From the NCBI GenBank assembly GCA_907163345.1, contig CAJQUN010000003.1:1364001-1428000 (forward strand): a DNA stretch of 64,000 bases, read 5' to 3'. Source of the DNA: Haberlea rhodopensis (Eukaryota > Streptophyta > Magnoliopsida > Lamiales > Gesneriaceae). Shown here piece by piece: positions 46,808 to 59,700 of the stretch; position 1 is the stretch's first letter, and every line of letters begins with the position of its first letter. A program made the translations under genes and the position numbers. A model generated the notes under the pieces. It saw only the letters and a list, made by a program, of their open reading frames with translations, had not been told where the DNA came from and made no database searches.

Positions 46808-48211
46808 CTGATCGCTGCTACTTTAAAAATAAAATTCCAGCGTTGCACGCTTAACACAAATAGCACGATTTTAACCGCAAGTGTACGAAGTCAAGTTTTA
46901 GTATAGATGATAGAGAATAGGTTGTCGCTCCCATATGGACTATCAATAATACCAACTATGATTAATTAACTATATTTAGCCTACAAAGATTTAGTAATGA
47001 TTATAATAATTAAACTAAGAAAAGACATTGAGTTGCAAGGAAATTTGATAGATATGATTATCAAGACTTCGGTTCATCTATGTAATCCCCCCAATTCTCT
47101 TATTAGTGATTATTGAAAACCCTACGTTCTAAGGTGATTAGTTCTACGGTTTTATCTAATATACTCTGTCGAGCTATAATAAACCTAACATTAAATTGCA
47201 GTAAGTCACTGCCGTGCACTTATTTAACAGTAATATTGCATTGAGTTCTATGAAAACTTTAAGCCTTCGATTCTGGTCAATTTTGCAGTCACACGTGTAT
47301 TTGATCCCATCTTTCGATCTCAATCTGAAATCCATGGTATGATTATTATTTCGTTTTATAAATCTTCTGTTGATCTCAATTATAATAACTAATATCAATT
47401 CAAATGTAGATAGGCTTTGAAAGCATTAAGAACATATTTCATACTCAAAGAACTATTAGGAATTCAATCAAAAACTAGTAATTAAATCATGGGTTCAAAA
47501 ATAGGATCCATTAATCCTGATAAAATAAAATTAGCCTAGAATCATAACGAAATAACAATGCATAAATAATTCTTGCAACAATCTAAACATCAAAATCTTG
47601 AAAATAAACAAACTAGACTTAAGAAATACAAAGAACCTCTAGGTGTTGACTACGTGCATTGCTGCATCATTTCGTCTCTTGCGTCGTTCCTTGCTCTTCA
47701 ATGGTTTTCTTGGTATTGGAGATGATGTAGGCAGTGGCTATGATGTTTTTAGGGTTAAAAGTCTGAGCAAATGTCTTCTTAGGTCATCCAATATGTTCAT
47801 TTTCTAGTGGAGGATGAATAAGCTTCCTTCTTGAACTCAAACTCTTAAAAAGGAAAACAAAAATCCCGAAAATTTGATAGGAGTGATCGATCGCGCTGAA
47901 GTTCCCGATCGATCGTGCTTCAAAGATTGTTGTTTAATTTTTTTGGGTCGTACGATCAATCTGGATATGATGAACGATCGATCGGGCTCTGCAGATTTTC
48001 ACAAGTTTAGATTTTAGTTGTTCCTTTGACATGTTATCTCGTTTGAGTCCTTTTTCATCATTATTTAACTCATTTTCTTCATTTCATCGTGCTTCGACCT
48101 GGATTCCTGAAGCATACAAAAATAATACCAAAAGTATAATATTGTTTCAGAATCACTATCAAAGCCACTAGAAAAAACAGAGTAAAATAAGTTTAAAAAT
48201 GACGCTTATCA
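46808..48211 (-). repeat. Tat/Ogre-like LTR (copy 2), probable 3' LTR
   Basis: On the minus strand it starts TGATAAGCGTCATTTTTAAAC at 48211, directly after a polypurine tract (TTTAGGGGGGT), so it should be a 3' LTR. It contains 'cctttgacatgttatctcg' (48022-48040) and a lower-end block 'accgcaagtgtacgaagtcaag' (46875-46896) of the style found in Tat/Ogre LTRs. Four GATCGATC-type palindromes lie at 47886-47988. The lower boundary is approximate. Confidence 0.6.
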
Positions 48212-48558
48212 ACCCCCCTAAACTTAAACTTGATCGTCCTCAAGCAAGCACGCAATAAAATCAAAACAGTTGAGTTCAATATCGATACTTCAAATGATTA
48301 GTTCACAACTACTAAGTATCTCAGACTTTTCACTTACATACAGACGAGAGTTAATCAAAAGGTTGAACAAGGCGTGTTTTCTTCTAAGTCAAGCAACCTA
48401 TCGCACAATTGCGTGTGTGCTATTGTCAATCTCAAATATTATATATATTTCAAACAATGCTAATTAATGATAGCTAAGATTATCGTTGAACACCCCATAG
48501 ACTTGTTTTTTAAACACTTCTTCAATAATGCAGTTACTTACAAAACTTAGATATAAAA

Positions 48559-49185
48559 TGTCAAGTCCCGCCCAGGCCCGCGCTAGCGCGACTGCACAAT
48601 GGGCTCCTATAGCAACTATTTTGTATCTGTCCTTACTCTACGAAAATAGTTAACCCAAGTTGCTATAATAGTCCATTGTAAGCCTTTATAAACTACTTTA
48701 AACGTTCATCCACAACCAATGTGGGACAATGGTATTACAATCACTCCTCCTTTAGAACATGACATCCTCATCGCAACCTAACTCATCAATCCACCAGCAC
48801 CGGGAATGTAGAGGTGGCTTCTACAGGTTCAAGAGGTGGCTCCCGTCATGTAGTACTTTGCCACGCAGGTTCTAGAGGTGCCCTCGTCATATAGCACTTT
48901 GCCCCTTATACTCAAGAAGTGGCTCCCACGCACGTAGCACTTTACCCCGCATAGCACTTATATTGCGGAGTTTCCAGCCGATGATCGGCTCTAATACCAT
49001 TCTGTCACGCCCCGGGCCCAATCCCGCGCAAGCGCGACTGCACAATGGGCTCCTATAACAACTATTTTGTATCCATCATCGCTCTACGAAAATGGTTAAT
49101 CCAGGTTGCTATAGTATTCCATTGTAAGCCTGTATAAACCACTTTAAATTTTCATCCACAACCAATGTGAGAGAATTGTATTACA
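48559..49185 (-). mobile_element. Complete TRIM (terminal-repeat retrotransposon in miniature)
   Basis: 627 bp. LTRs 48559-48739 (181 bp) and 49003-49185 (183 bp) run TGTAATAC..CACATTGG..GGGCGTGACA on the minus strand. Target duplication taaaa is at 48554-48558 and 49186-49190. The primer site TGGTATTAGAGCC (minus, 48988-49000) abuts the right LTR and a polypurine tract AAAGGAGGAGTG abuts the left. The 263-bp interior has three diverged ~60-bp units with 'gtagcactttgcccc'. No coding capacity; it needs enzymes from other elements. Confidence 0.93.
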
Positions 49186-49190
49186 TAAAA

Positions 49191-50781
49191 ATCTTTAAAG
49201 CTTATAATGTTAGGCCAAGGCGTCAGTTACAAAGAAATATAGGATAACGACAAGAAGAGATTCTAACATATAAAGTTCATGTGTTAGCATATATTGATAT
49301 TATCTTCAATTTTCTAGCCTTAGACACTGGGTCTTAATTTTTTTTCCACAAGGCTCTTTTTTTTTTCCTTCTCGTTTTCTCTTTCTCGTTCATCATTTTT
49401 TTCTATAAGCTCATCAACATATAACATTCACGTGTATGGAATGAGATTCATTAGATTCCCTTAGGGTGATGATAAACATTTTTCATTTAGGCTAAAAGAT
49501 TTGAGTTACACCATTACTATCAGATAGAACTTTTGGTAAAGCGCAAGCGCTTGATCCTACAAATTATTAATCAATGCAATGGGGTTATTAATGGATGCAA
49601 TGAGAGAGAAATCTTTGGGCCCAACATTTTTTTTTTGGAGTTTTTGGGAGGTACAAATGTTTTTAACAGAACTCTAACACGAGTGCATCTCAAATATCTT
49701 TATTTTTTTTTCAAAAAAATAATAATTTTCTGATTTTTAAAAATTTTTCAAGATTTTAATTTATTATACATCGAACAAATTCCAATGTCACATATGAATT
49801 TTGATAGTATTGTGAAAATTTATCTTTAGATTTATTTATAACTGTTAAATTAACGGATATTTTAAAGAATATATAAGTTAGTTTGTTTTCCTTTAGGAAC
49901 ACTCAGACTTCGCGTCGTGCTATGCACTATAGTCCTATGACACATTTGCACTTTATGCGACTTTAATAACTATGGCTTGAATTAATACATGATTCAAGTT
50001 TCTATTTATGTATCTTCTAATTTCTTTGGTATCATTTCGTATATATATACTTCTTGTTAAAAAAATCGCACATTCTCATATGAACCAACATTCTAAATCG
50101 CATGTCAAACGTGCATTAGTTAATGAATGTTTTTTCAATGATTAATACTTGTTTTGGATTGCTTTAGATGTCGATCAAAGGCAAAAAAAAAAAAAAGATT
50201 TCATTCCTTTCAAAAGTATATGCACAAATACAATGTATTTGTTCATCCTTAGTCGATGTTAATCATGGAGGACATGAATTATTATTGAAATCTTGAACTA
50301 TGAAGTATATGTAATTTTCCTTTCAAAATTATAGGTTTGTCCCTACTCAAACATTGTATAAGGGTTTAAGTTTTTTTCTGCTCATAGTAATCATCATATA
50401 GAAAAAAGATTTAGGTGGATGAATTTACATCTCAACAACTATTTGGTGAAAGAGAGCAATTCTTTTTTCTTTTCTTTTTTTATTTCTTGTTTTTCAAGGC
50501 ATGAATCTGTCAAACAAAGACTAACCAACTCCAATCACTAACAACTATATGATTCAATTCATCTACATTCAATTCTTAATTATTATATTTTGTATCCCGC
50601 CATTTTTAGAAGCTTAATTATTATTATTTGCATTACCTCTTTTTAAGATTCTTGAATTTGATCCACAAATCCCATGTCATTTTAAACCTCTCCTTTCCCC
50701 AAATCCTTCATAATTCTCTTCCCTAATGATTTCCACCGGATACTGTGAGTAATTAAGCCTTTTTTTCTCAATTCGTGGACT
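49191..50781. other. IRX9 upstream region
   Basis: No other gene recognised. T-rich tracts are frequent. The proximal promoter of IRX9 ends at 50782. Confidence 0.5.
50524..50530 (+). promoter_or_regulatory. MYB46/AC-type element upstream of IRX9
   Basis: ACCAACT fits the secondary-wall MYB-responsive consensus ACC(A/T)A(A/C)(T/C) and lies ~255 bp upstream of the IRX9 ATG. MYB46/MYB83 are known to drive xylan genes including IRX9. A single short match is weak evidence. Confidence 0.35.
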
Positions 50782-53700
50782 ATGGCATCACTGGAAAGAT
50801 CAAAGAAGAAGATGCACTTATGGAAGAAAGCCATAGTCCATTTTATACTATGTTTTGTGATGGGATTTTTCACCGGATTTGCCCCAGCCAGCAAACCCTC
50901 GATCTTTTCGGGCCGTGTTCCCAAAACTGTAGAAGTTTTTCATCAGTCGAAAACACAGAATTGCAACAGAAGTTTGTTGGATGATAGGCAAGAACTAAAA
51001 GCACACATTCAAAACTTGAAAAAACGAGGTAACACCAGAAGAAGAAGAAGAGGAGGAGGAGGAGGAGAAGATTCAAGAAACAGATTCGGGAAGATTGGTG
51101 ATTATTGTTACTCCAACAAATAGGAGAAATAAGCTTCGTGAGGTGTTGCTTTCAAGACTTGCCAACACATTGAAATTGGTGGCGCGGCCATTGTTATGGA
51201 TTGTTGTTGAACAGAAGTGGGATGAATCTAAGGTTTCGGAGATGCTGAGGAAAACAGGAATCATGTACAGACACGTTGTGTTCAAACAAAACTTCACAGA
51301 TTTCAATTCTGAAATGGATTATCAGAGAAATATTGCTCTTAATCACATCGAGCATCATAGATTGAGTGGAATTGTCCTTTTTGCGGGGCTTTCGAATGTT
51401 TACGATCTCAGTTTCTTTGAAGAGATTAGAGCGATTCAGTAAGTTATTCTGCCAATTTTTGAATAATTTTATATAATCTAATTTTAATATAGTATATATA
51501 TTTATATTGTGTGGGAAAGACATTACCTCGGAACATTCAAGAGCTCGTAATAAGATATTAATATGAGGGTAATGGTATTACCTAGGAGCATTCAAGGTAG
51601 GGGTGATTATCGGGTCGAGTTAATCCGGACCCGGCCGAAACCGAACCGGTTAGCCCGGTTCGGATTCGAAACCGGGCTAACCGGTTCCAACCCGCTCCGG
51701 AACCGGTAAAAAACGGTCCGGAGCGGTTCGGTGGTTTGGAACCGGTAGCACCACCGGTTTCGGTGCTACCGGACCGGTTCCTGAACCGGAACTGGTATTT
51801 TTTTTAACAAAAAAAAAAATTTAAGCAACGAACCGGACCGGATCGATCCAAAACTGGATCCGATCCGGTTCCTTAACGGATCGAACCAAATTCGAAACCG
51901 ACCAGTTCTGGATCGGACCTGACCGGTCCGATCCGTTAAACACCCCTAATTCAAGGTATCTGATACCCCTCTATGGAGGATCGATGTACCTAACGGGTTT
52001 TAACCGACCCAATCTAATTTAGCAAGGAGTTGTAGGGTTTTGGAAGACATCTATATTGTCGGGATAAACATGGATCTAGTTGCCATACACAATACTATTT
52101 CATATTGATTATAACTCTTATCCCAGATTGACTAGAACTCTACAATTAGAGATTGACTAGAACTCTTATTCTATATTGATTGAGACTCTATCTCTACATC
52201 TATAAATAGAGGGCACATACCCCTTATTCAGGTACGTTCACTTACGCAATACTTACACGTTATTGCTTACGTCTTTCATAATACGCCTTTCATATTATGC
52301 AAAGCCTACAATTTCAATACTTTTTCTATTGAAGCATATACTGACTTGAGCGTCGGAGTGGCTTCGCCTACGGGCGGAGTCATCTTACCCTTTCTCTTTG
52401 ATACACAGATATATTTTGGGGAGCGGTTCCATTCGGTTTATGGGTGAAAATCGTTTGATGCATCGTAGCTCGACATTTATTAAAGATCACACTTTTTGGT
52501 GATATCAATTGGCGCCGTCTGTGGGAAACTCTGAGTTAGAGGCGTTGAGAAAACAAAACCTTGGGAACACCCTCGCTTGGACCATCGATCCCAGGTATGA
52601 AATCCATTCTAGGACCAATCCAATTGAACGGCCTTGCTATTGAGAATGCGAGACCATTCTCAGACCCCTCGGCTGTAAAACAGAGGAAGATGAGACAAAT
52701 GTCAGACATCTTGAACATCAAAACAGAATAGGGATGAATATGGATCGTTTACAGTACCATAGATCAGCCTCTCAATCAACTGCTTGGCACATGCATATGA
52801 CCATCTCTGCTTCTCGATTGGGCCAAAGATGCACGGAGTTTCATCTTCTATAAGATTATAGTAAGCGGGATCCTGAGAAAAGATGGAAACTTTGCTTCTT
52901 GAATTTTCACCAAACAAGTCAAGCGACAGACAATTCTAAACCCTGAGTCTCCTTCGTATTTCAAAGCAGAAGTACAAGTCATGGTTATCATAAAGTACTC
53001 GAAAACAATGGCATGGATCATATGGATGTGTGAATCAGAAAAAAACACTGAAATAAATTTCACATCCAACGTTTTATAGTAACTTTAATACATAATACCC
53101 TTACGTATATCTTCAAGGGAAGACACCTGTGATAACAATATTCACACATGAATGGTGCAAATATGTGGTCCATTCAATTAATAAAACAAAACCCGAAGTA
53201 TCACTGGACAAAGTGCTTTCTTTGAGACTGAGGCATTGTATCAATTTTATATACCAGCGTAGTAAAGATCCTGGGCCTTATCTCTCTTCATCCGCAGATC
53301 CGTATTTTATCTTACGATGATGCAGCCGCAGAACACCAATGTCCCGTCTCATATGACTCGCCACCTCAATACCATCAATACCCGAATGTAATATTTACCA
53401 TGTTAGTTTCAATCCTCAAGGCCAAATTTTCGAAACTACCGATGGCATTATTCACATGACAATCAACGACCTTTTCTGCTTCAGTAATTGGGAGAGAAAT
53501 CTCAAACATGGTGAAATTTTTTAAAATTAAATCCAAAGCTTCCTGAGTGCCAACGTGGAAAATCAGTACACTTTGGTCGAAATCATCCCCCGCTTAAGAT
53601 GTGCTTCAAAATATTAAATTTACGGACTGAGATCTTGCTAGGATTTTTGGATTTTTACTCAATTTTTATTGAAGGTTGAATTAAGCCCAAGAAACTGGAA

Positions 53701-56700
53701 TTCGGTTCATTTTTGCGGTTTCGGTTTGTATTTGAGATCATCGTCTACAGCTTATACATATATACGAGAAGTGCTGCTCTTTATTTGTGTTTTTGCTCGA
53801 TTCAATTGATCGCTGGTGTATATATTTTCTTTGGTGCTGGTTTTTGAATATTTGTTGGGCTCAACTCTTCGCTGGTTCCATATATCATCGCTTGTGCAGT
53901 CCAATGCATACCATCTGTTCGATGAATTATCTCGAAGGAAAGCATGACTGATCGTTCTCCCCGAACGAAGTGCCAGATTACAAGCCGGAAACTCCATCCC
54001 CAATTATTCTTCCAATATTGCCCTCATCGACCAAGCGTCCAAGTTTTCTGTCTTTGTTACGGCTGATAATTGTCCGGAGGGGGGTCATGGAAGATTAACA
54101 GCCATGCGGGAATTCACAAATTAGAAGAGTTTTGATACACAGAGAATTGCGATGAGCTGGTTAGGAATTCTTTAAGCTCCACCCTCCTTCTCTGAGGCAT
54201 AGATTAAACTAAATTATATTTACTTTATATCTTGGAAGTGGAATAATTCCCTTGGGTTTAACAGCAGATGATGAGGCATCAATTCTTTCGAGCGATGCAT
54301 TATTTTCTATAATAGTTCAACCCCTGGTGCTAATCATACTGCACTAAATTATATACACTAAACCGAAGAAATTGAGCCGGATGGTTTTCTACGATGGTGG
54401 TTCACTTAATCAGGGCTTATCATCTTGGGAATCTGAATGCTTTAAATTCCTTATCATACATCAACTGCCAGATATTGTTATTTTGGATTGTCTCTGTCTC
54501 GTATTTTTTGTATTATCGCAGTACTCACAACGAGCTCATGACGTGCTATATTTGGCTATATGCATCTTCTCTATATGCTTGACCCATGCCAAATCCAACT
54601 TCGTTGAGGACATGATCAACAGCTCGGGCATGCAATCTAGCAGTAAGGCCATATTATGACAGCTCGGGCGTGCCATCTGGCAGTGAGGCCTTATTACATC
54701 AAGCTTGGGCGTGCAATCTCGCAGTAAGCCCCTATTTATCAGTTCGGGCGTGCAATCTTGCAGTAATGCCTTGTTACATTGAGCTCGGGCATGCAATCTA
54801 GCAGTAAGGCCTTATTACTTCGATATCGGGCGTGCAATCTTGCAGTAAGACCCTATTCAGAAGCCCAAGGCGTTGTCAATAAGCCCTTGGCACATCAGGA
54901 GCACGAGCTCAGCCCTGGTCACGCCAGGAGCATGGGTGTGCAACCTATTCAGAAGCCCAAGGCGTTGTCAATAAGCCCTTGGCACATCAGGAGCACGAGC
55001 TCAGCCCTGGTCACGCCAGGAGCATGGGTGTGCAACCTGCCTCAGGAGCACGAGCTCAGCCCTGGTCACGCCAGGAGCATGGGTGTGCAACCTATTCAGA
55101 AGCCCAAGGCGTTGTCAATAAGCCCTTGGCACATCAGGAGCACGAGCTCAGCCCTGGTCACGCCAGGAGCATGGGTGTGCAACCTGCCTCAGGAGCACGA
55201 GCTCAGCCCTGGTCACGCCAGGAGCATGGGTGTGCAACCTATTTAGAAGCCCAAGGCGTTGTCAATAAGCCCTTGGCACATCAGGAGCACGAGCTCAGCC
55301 CTGGTCACGCCAGGAGCATGGGTGTGCAACCTGCCTCAGGAGCACGAGCTCAGCCCTGGTTACGCCAGGAGCATGGGTGTGCAACCTATCTTTGGAGCTC
55401 GGTTCAGGCGAGCATTCTTCGCTCATATTTGTTATCTTTGGAGCTCAGTTCAGATCAGACGAGCACATTTTTGCTCCTATTTATTATCTCTGGAGCTCAG
55501 TTCAGATCAGACGAGCATATTTTTCTCCTATTTATTATCTCTGGAGCACGGTTCAGGCGAGCATTCTTCGCTCATATTTATTATCTCTGGAGCTCAGTTC
55601 AGAGCAAGCGAGCAGACTTTGCCCCTATTTATTATCTTTGGAGCTCAGTTTAGGCGAGCATTCTTCGCTCATATTTGTTATCTCTGGAGCTCAGGCGAGC
55701 ACACTTCGCCCCTCTTTATTATCTCTGGAGCTCAAATCAGGCGAGCATTCTTCGCTCCTATTTGTTATCTCTGGAGCTCGGTTCATATCAGGTGAGCACA
55801 CCTCACCCATTTATTATATCTGGAGCTTAGTTTGGATCAGGCGAACATCATTTGCTCCACATACCTATTACCTCTGGAGCTTAGTTTAGTCGAGCATCAT
55901 TTGCATATATTTATCCGATATAGCTCAAATCAGCTCAGATGAGCTTTATTTGCTCCGTATTACCTTTGGTGCCCGATCGGGCTTATCTGCTCAGCTCAGG
56001 ATTCTACTGATGTTGGAAATCAAACAAGTTTCATTGTCATCGTATATTTTTCATCGCTGGGGCTTGAGATTTCTATTAATTATGGAGCTTGGGACGCTTA
56101 ATATTCATAAAGCCAATGTTGTTAGCACCGCATGTTTATTCATCACGGAGCTCGACTATATCTCATATTCCCGTAGAAGTAAACAGCAGGGGCACTAGGA
56201 ACAGGTCGGTTAAACATTTAACGAACTTCTGGTCTTCGACGTCAGTCCGACTATGAGGGGGGACTTGTGATACCCCTCTATGGAGGATCGATCTACCTAA
56301 CGGGTTTTAACCGACCCAATCTAATTTAGCAAGGAGTTGTAGGGTTTTGGAAGACATCTATATTGTCGGGATAAACATGGATCTAGTTGCCATACACAAT
56401 GCTATTTCATATTGATTATAACTCTTATCCCAGATTGACTAGAACTCTATAATTAGAGATTGACTATAACTCTACAATTAGAGATTGAGACTCTATCTCT
56501 ACATCTATAAATAGAGGGCACATACCCCTCATTCAGGTACGTTCAATTAAGCAATACTTACACGCTATTGCTTACGTCTTTCATAATACGCCTTTCATAT
56601 TATGCAAAGCCTACAGTTTCAATACTTTTTCTATTGAAGCATATACTGACTTGAGCGTCGGAGTGTCTTCGCCTACGGGCGGAGTCATCTTATCCTTTTT

Positions 56701-59700
56701 CTTTGATATACAGAGATATATTGGGAGCGGTTCAATTCAGTTTATAGAAGATAAATCGTTTGTTGCATCATCGCACGACATCTATTAAGGATCACACTTT
56801 TTGGTGATATCAGTATCGAAAAGTACTTTAAAAAGTTTTTTTAAATCCTAAATTTAGGATACTCAAACCCCCCTCCCCCCAACCACCCCCACACACACAC
56901 ACACAATGCTAGAAAACAATAATAATCATTTCTGCCGATTTGTTGGTGCTTTTATATGGTGCAAAGTTGGAAATATATCGTGTGGATTGTGTCGGATGAT
57001 TATCATTAGCTAGAATTTCAATTTTTTAGTAAAATGGACAAAACCCTTATCGGTATGATCTCAAAAGAATGTATGGCAATATAATAGAAATGACTCATAA
57101 TTGGAGATGAAATTGATTTTCAGGGCATTTGGGACCTGGCCAATAGCAAAACTATCTGCAAACAGGAAGAGGGTGATAATTGAGGGGCCAATTTGCGATT
57201 CTTCAGAAGTTATGGGTTGGCATTTTAATAAAATGAGCAATTTGACGGACACACGACCACCCCCAATTCATATCTCAAGCTTTGCATTCAATAGTTCTAT
57301 TCTTTGGGATCCTGAGAGATGGGGTCGCATGTCATCTGTTCAAGATGTATCACTGGTACGTTACACATATATGAAATATACAATATTTAATTTTTAAAGA
57401 ATATATGTATATTAGGCCTAATGTGGACCAACTTCTTCTCGAACCCAGCTTATAAAGGCAGCTTCGTGCACCAGATTGGGTCTTTACGGGCTTTATATAT
57501 AATGGATATTTTTATCCAATATAACATTTTTTCGGACAAACTATGTATATCGAATGAAATTAACCAAGCTTACCACATAATGTTAAACTAGTTAATTTGG
57601 CACCACGCAAGGCGTGGTGCCAGTGAGCTTATAATTTGGTATATATGTCCAATAAAGCGTCGACACAAGTTCAACAAACAGTTCTAGAGAATAAAAAGAT
57701 GGTTCATAAGCATTGAACATACAAAATCGTACGTGTATAAAATCAAATAGGTTGGAGTAAACAAAAGTCTTCCCCAACAGCACACCATAGCAATAGTTGT
57801 CATATGATATCTTTGTAAGGCCCAATAGACTCTCTAAACAAAAGTCATCTACGAAACAGTATTAGATGACATCAGATATCACAATAAAAGTAAATCTCAA
57901 TGAACTCCAAAAAAATAATCAAAAGTTGTTCGCAAGAGTTTTCAAAATGACGATGGTTCATTTCATAATGCAGATATGTGTTCGGTTTCTCATAGCAGTA
58001 GCGAGCATCTCATAAGAGGAATTATAGTTTATATTCATTGTTGTAGTTGCATTGTTTAGGATATTGCTCTTATATTATTTGCTATGGCCTCATGATTAAT
58101 TAATCATCTTACTTTTATAATTATTTATCTACTTTCTGACAAAATGAATGTAAATGTGACGTCCCAAATTATTATCAAACAAGTAATATATAATCATCAT
58201 ATTAATATTTTCTAATTTTTTTGATATAATCTCCTTGTACATTAAGGGAAATTTTGATGTCAAACATCATAACAAAGGTAACCGAGAACAATCACATATT
58301 AGCAACGGGTCGTAGGTAAGCCAAAACTCAAAATGTATACAAACAAGCAAAACTGACGACCTGTAATCTACAAAAAATTCATTATGCCGAATATTTTATA
58401 AAAAATTATTATTAAAGTTTGCCACAACGGAAACTTATTTTTAACTCTTTTTTTTTTAAATACGTTCACATAAAAAGTATTATTAAAGTTTGCCACGACA
58501 AAAATCTATTTTAAACTATCTGTTTTTTTTTAATTCATACTTGACAAAATCAACAAGGCTTTTTCTAAATAAAAAAAAAAGAAAACATTTTAAATTTTAA
58601 AAATTGAGATAAGAGGGATGCACTATTGGGTCAAGGGTTTTGATATAATCTCCTTATACATTAAGGGAATATTTGAACAAAGGTAAGACGACCGAATATC
58701 ACAGGAACAATAACCCATTGAACAAATAATAAATAACAAAAAAAAAGTAAAAATAACAAAAAAAAGGGAAAAAATGGAAGGGCAATAACCTATTGAATTA
58801 ATAATAGTATTTATATACTTTCTGACAAAATGAATGTAAATGTGTCGTCCCAAATTATTATCAAACAAGTAATATATAATCATCATAATTTAATATTTTC
58901 TAATTTTTTTGATATAATCTCCTTGTACATTAAGGGAAATTTTGATGTCAAACATCATAACAAAGGTAACCGAGAACAATCACATATTAGCAACTTGTCG
59001 TAGGTAAGCCAAAATTCAAAATGTATACAAACAAGCAAAACTGACGACCTATAATCTACCAAAAATCATTATGCCGAATATTTTATAAAAAATTATTATT
59101 AAAGTTTGCCACAACGAAAACTTATTTTTAACTCTTTTTTTTTAAATACGTTCACATAAAAAAGTATTATTAAAGTTTGCCACGATAAAAATCTATTTTA
59201 AACTATCTGTTTTTTTTTTTAATTCATACTTGACAAAATCAACAAGACTTTTTCTAAATAAAAAAAAGAAAACATTTTAAATTTTAAAAATTGAGATAAG
59301 AGGGATGCACTATTGGGTCAAGGGTTTTGATATAATCTCCTTATACATTAAGGGAATATTTGAACAAAGGTAAGACGACCGAATATCACAGGAACAATAA
59401 CCTATTGAACAAATAATAAATAACAAAGAAAAAGTAAAAATAACAAAAAAAAGGGAAAAAATGGAAGGGCAATAACCTATTGAATTAATAATAAATAACA
59501 AAAAAAAAAAAAGGGAAAAAGGGGAAGGGCAATGAACAGTAACCTCTTCCCCACTTATATATTATGGTATAATAATTTATTAGCTGATGGTGGTTCCTTG
59601 GAATATTTTATTTGGGACCCATATAATTTAACTTTTTGTGTCTAAACTCTAATTATTTTATTGCAGGATTCACTGGTATTTGTTGAAAAAGAGGTTCTTG

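Larger units (their letters stand above)
51961..56812 (+). mobile_element. 4.85-kb non-autonomous LTR element with captured host gene, in IRX9 intron 1
   Basis: LTRs 51961-52507 (547 bp) and 56268-56812 (545 bp) run tgatacccctc..ggtgatatca. Target duplication gtatc is at 51956-51960 and 56813-56817. The primer site ttggcgccgtctgtggga starts at 52509 and the polypurine tract gaggggggactt ends at 56266. Each LTR has a TATA box (ctataaatagagggc). The LTRs are very similar, so the insertion is fairly young. No gag or pol is recognised. The interior holds an antisense AXS fragment (52553-52880), unassigned sequence (53040-54590) and three tandem arrays (54620-55960). It inserted 4 bp beyond the neighbouring MITE's target duplication. 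Confidence 0.93.

Noticed and set aside
54779..55889. Long overlapping ORFs of 155-224 residues with repeated peptides in all three plus frames
   Set aside because: They exist because the tandem units here (93, 54 and 147 bp) are multiples of three and free of stops; no frame is favoured and no domain is present.
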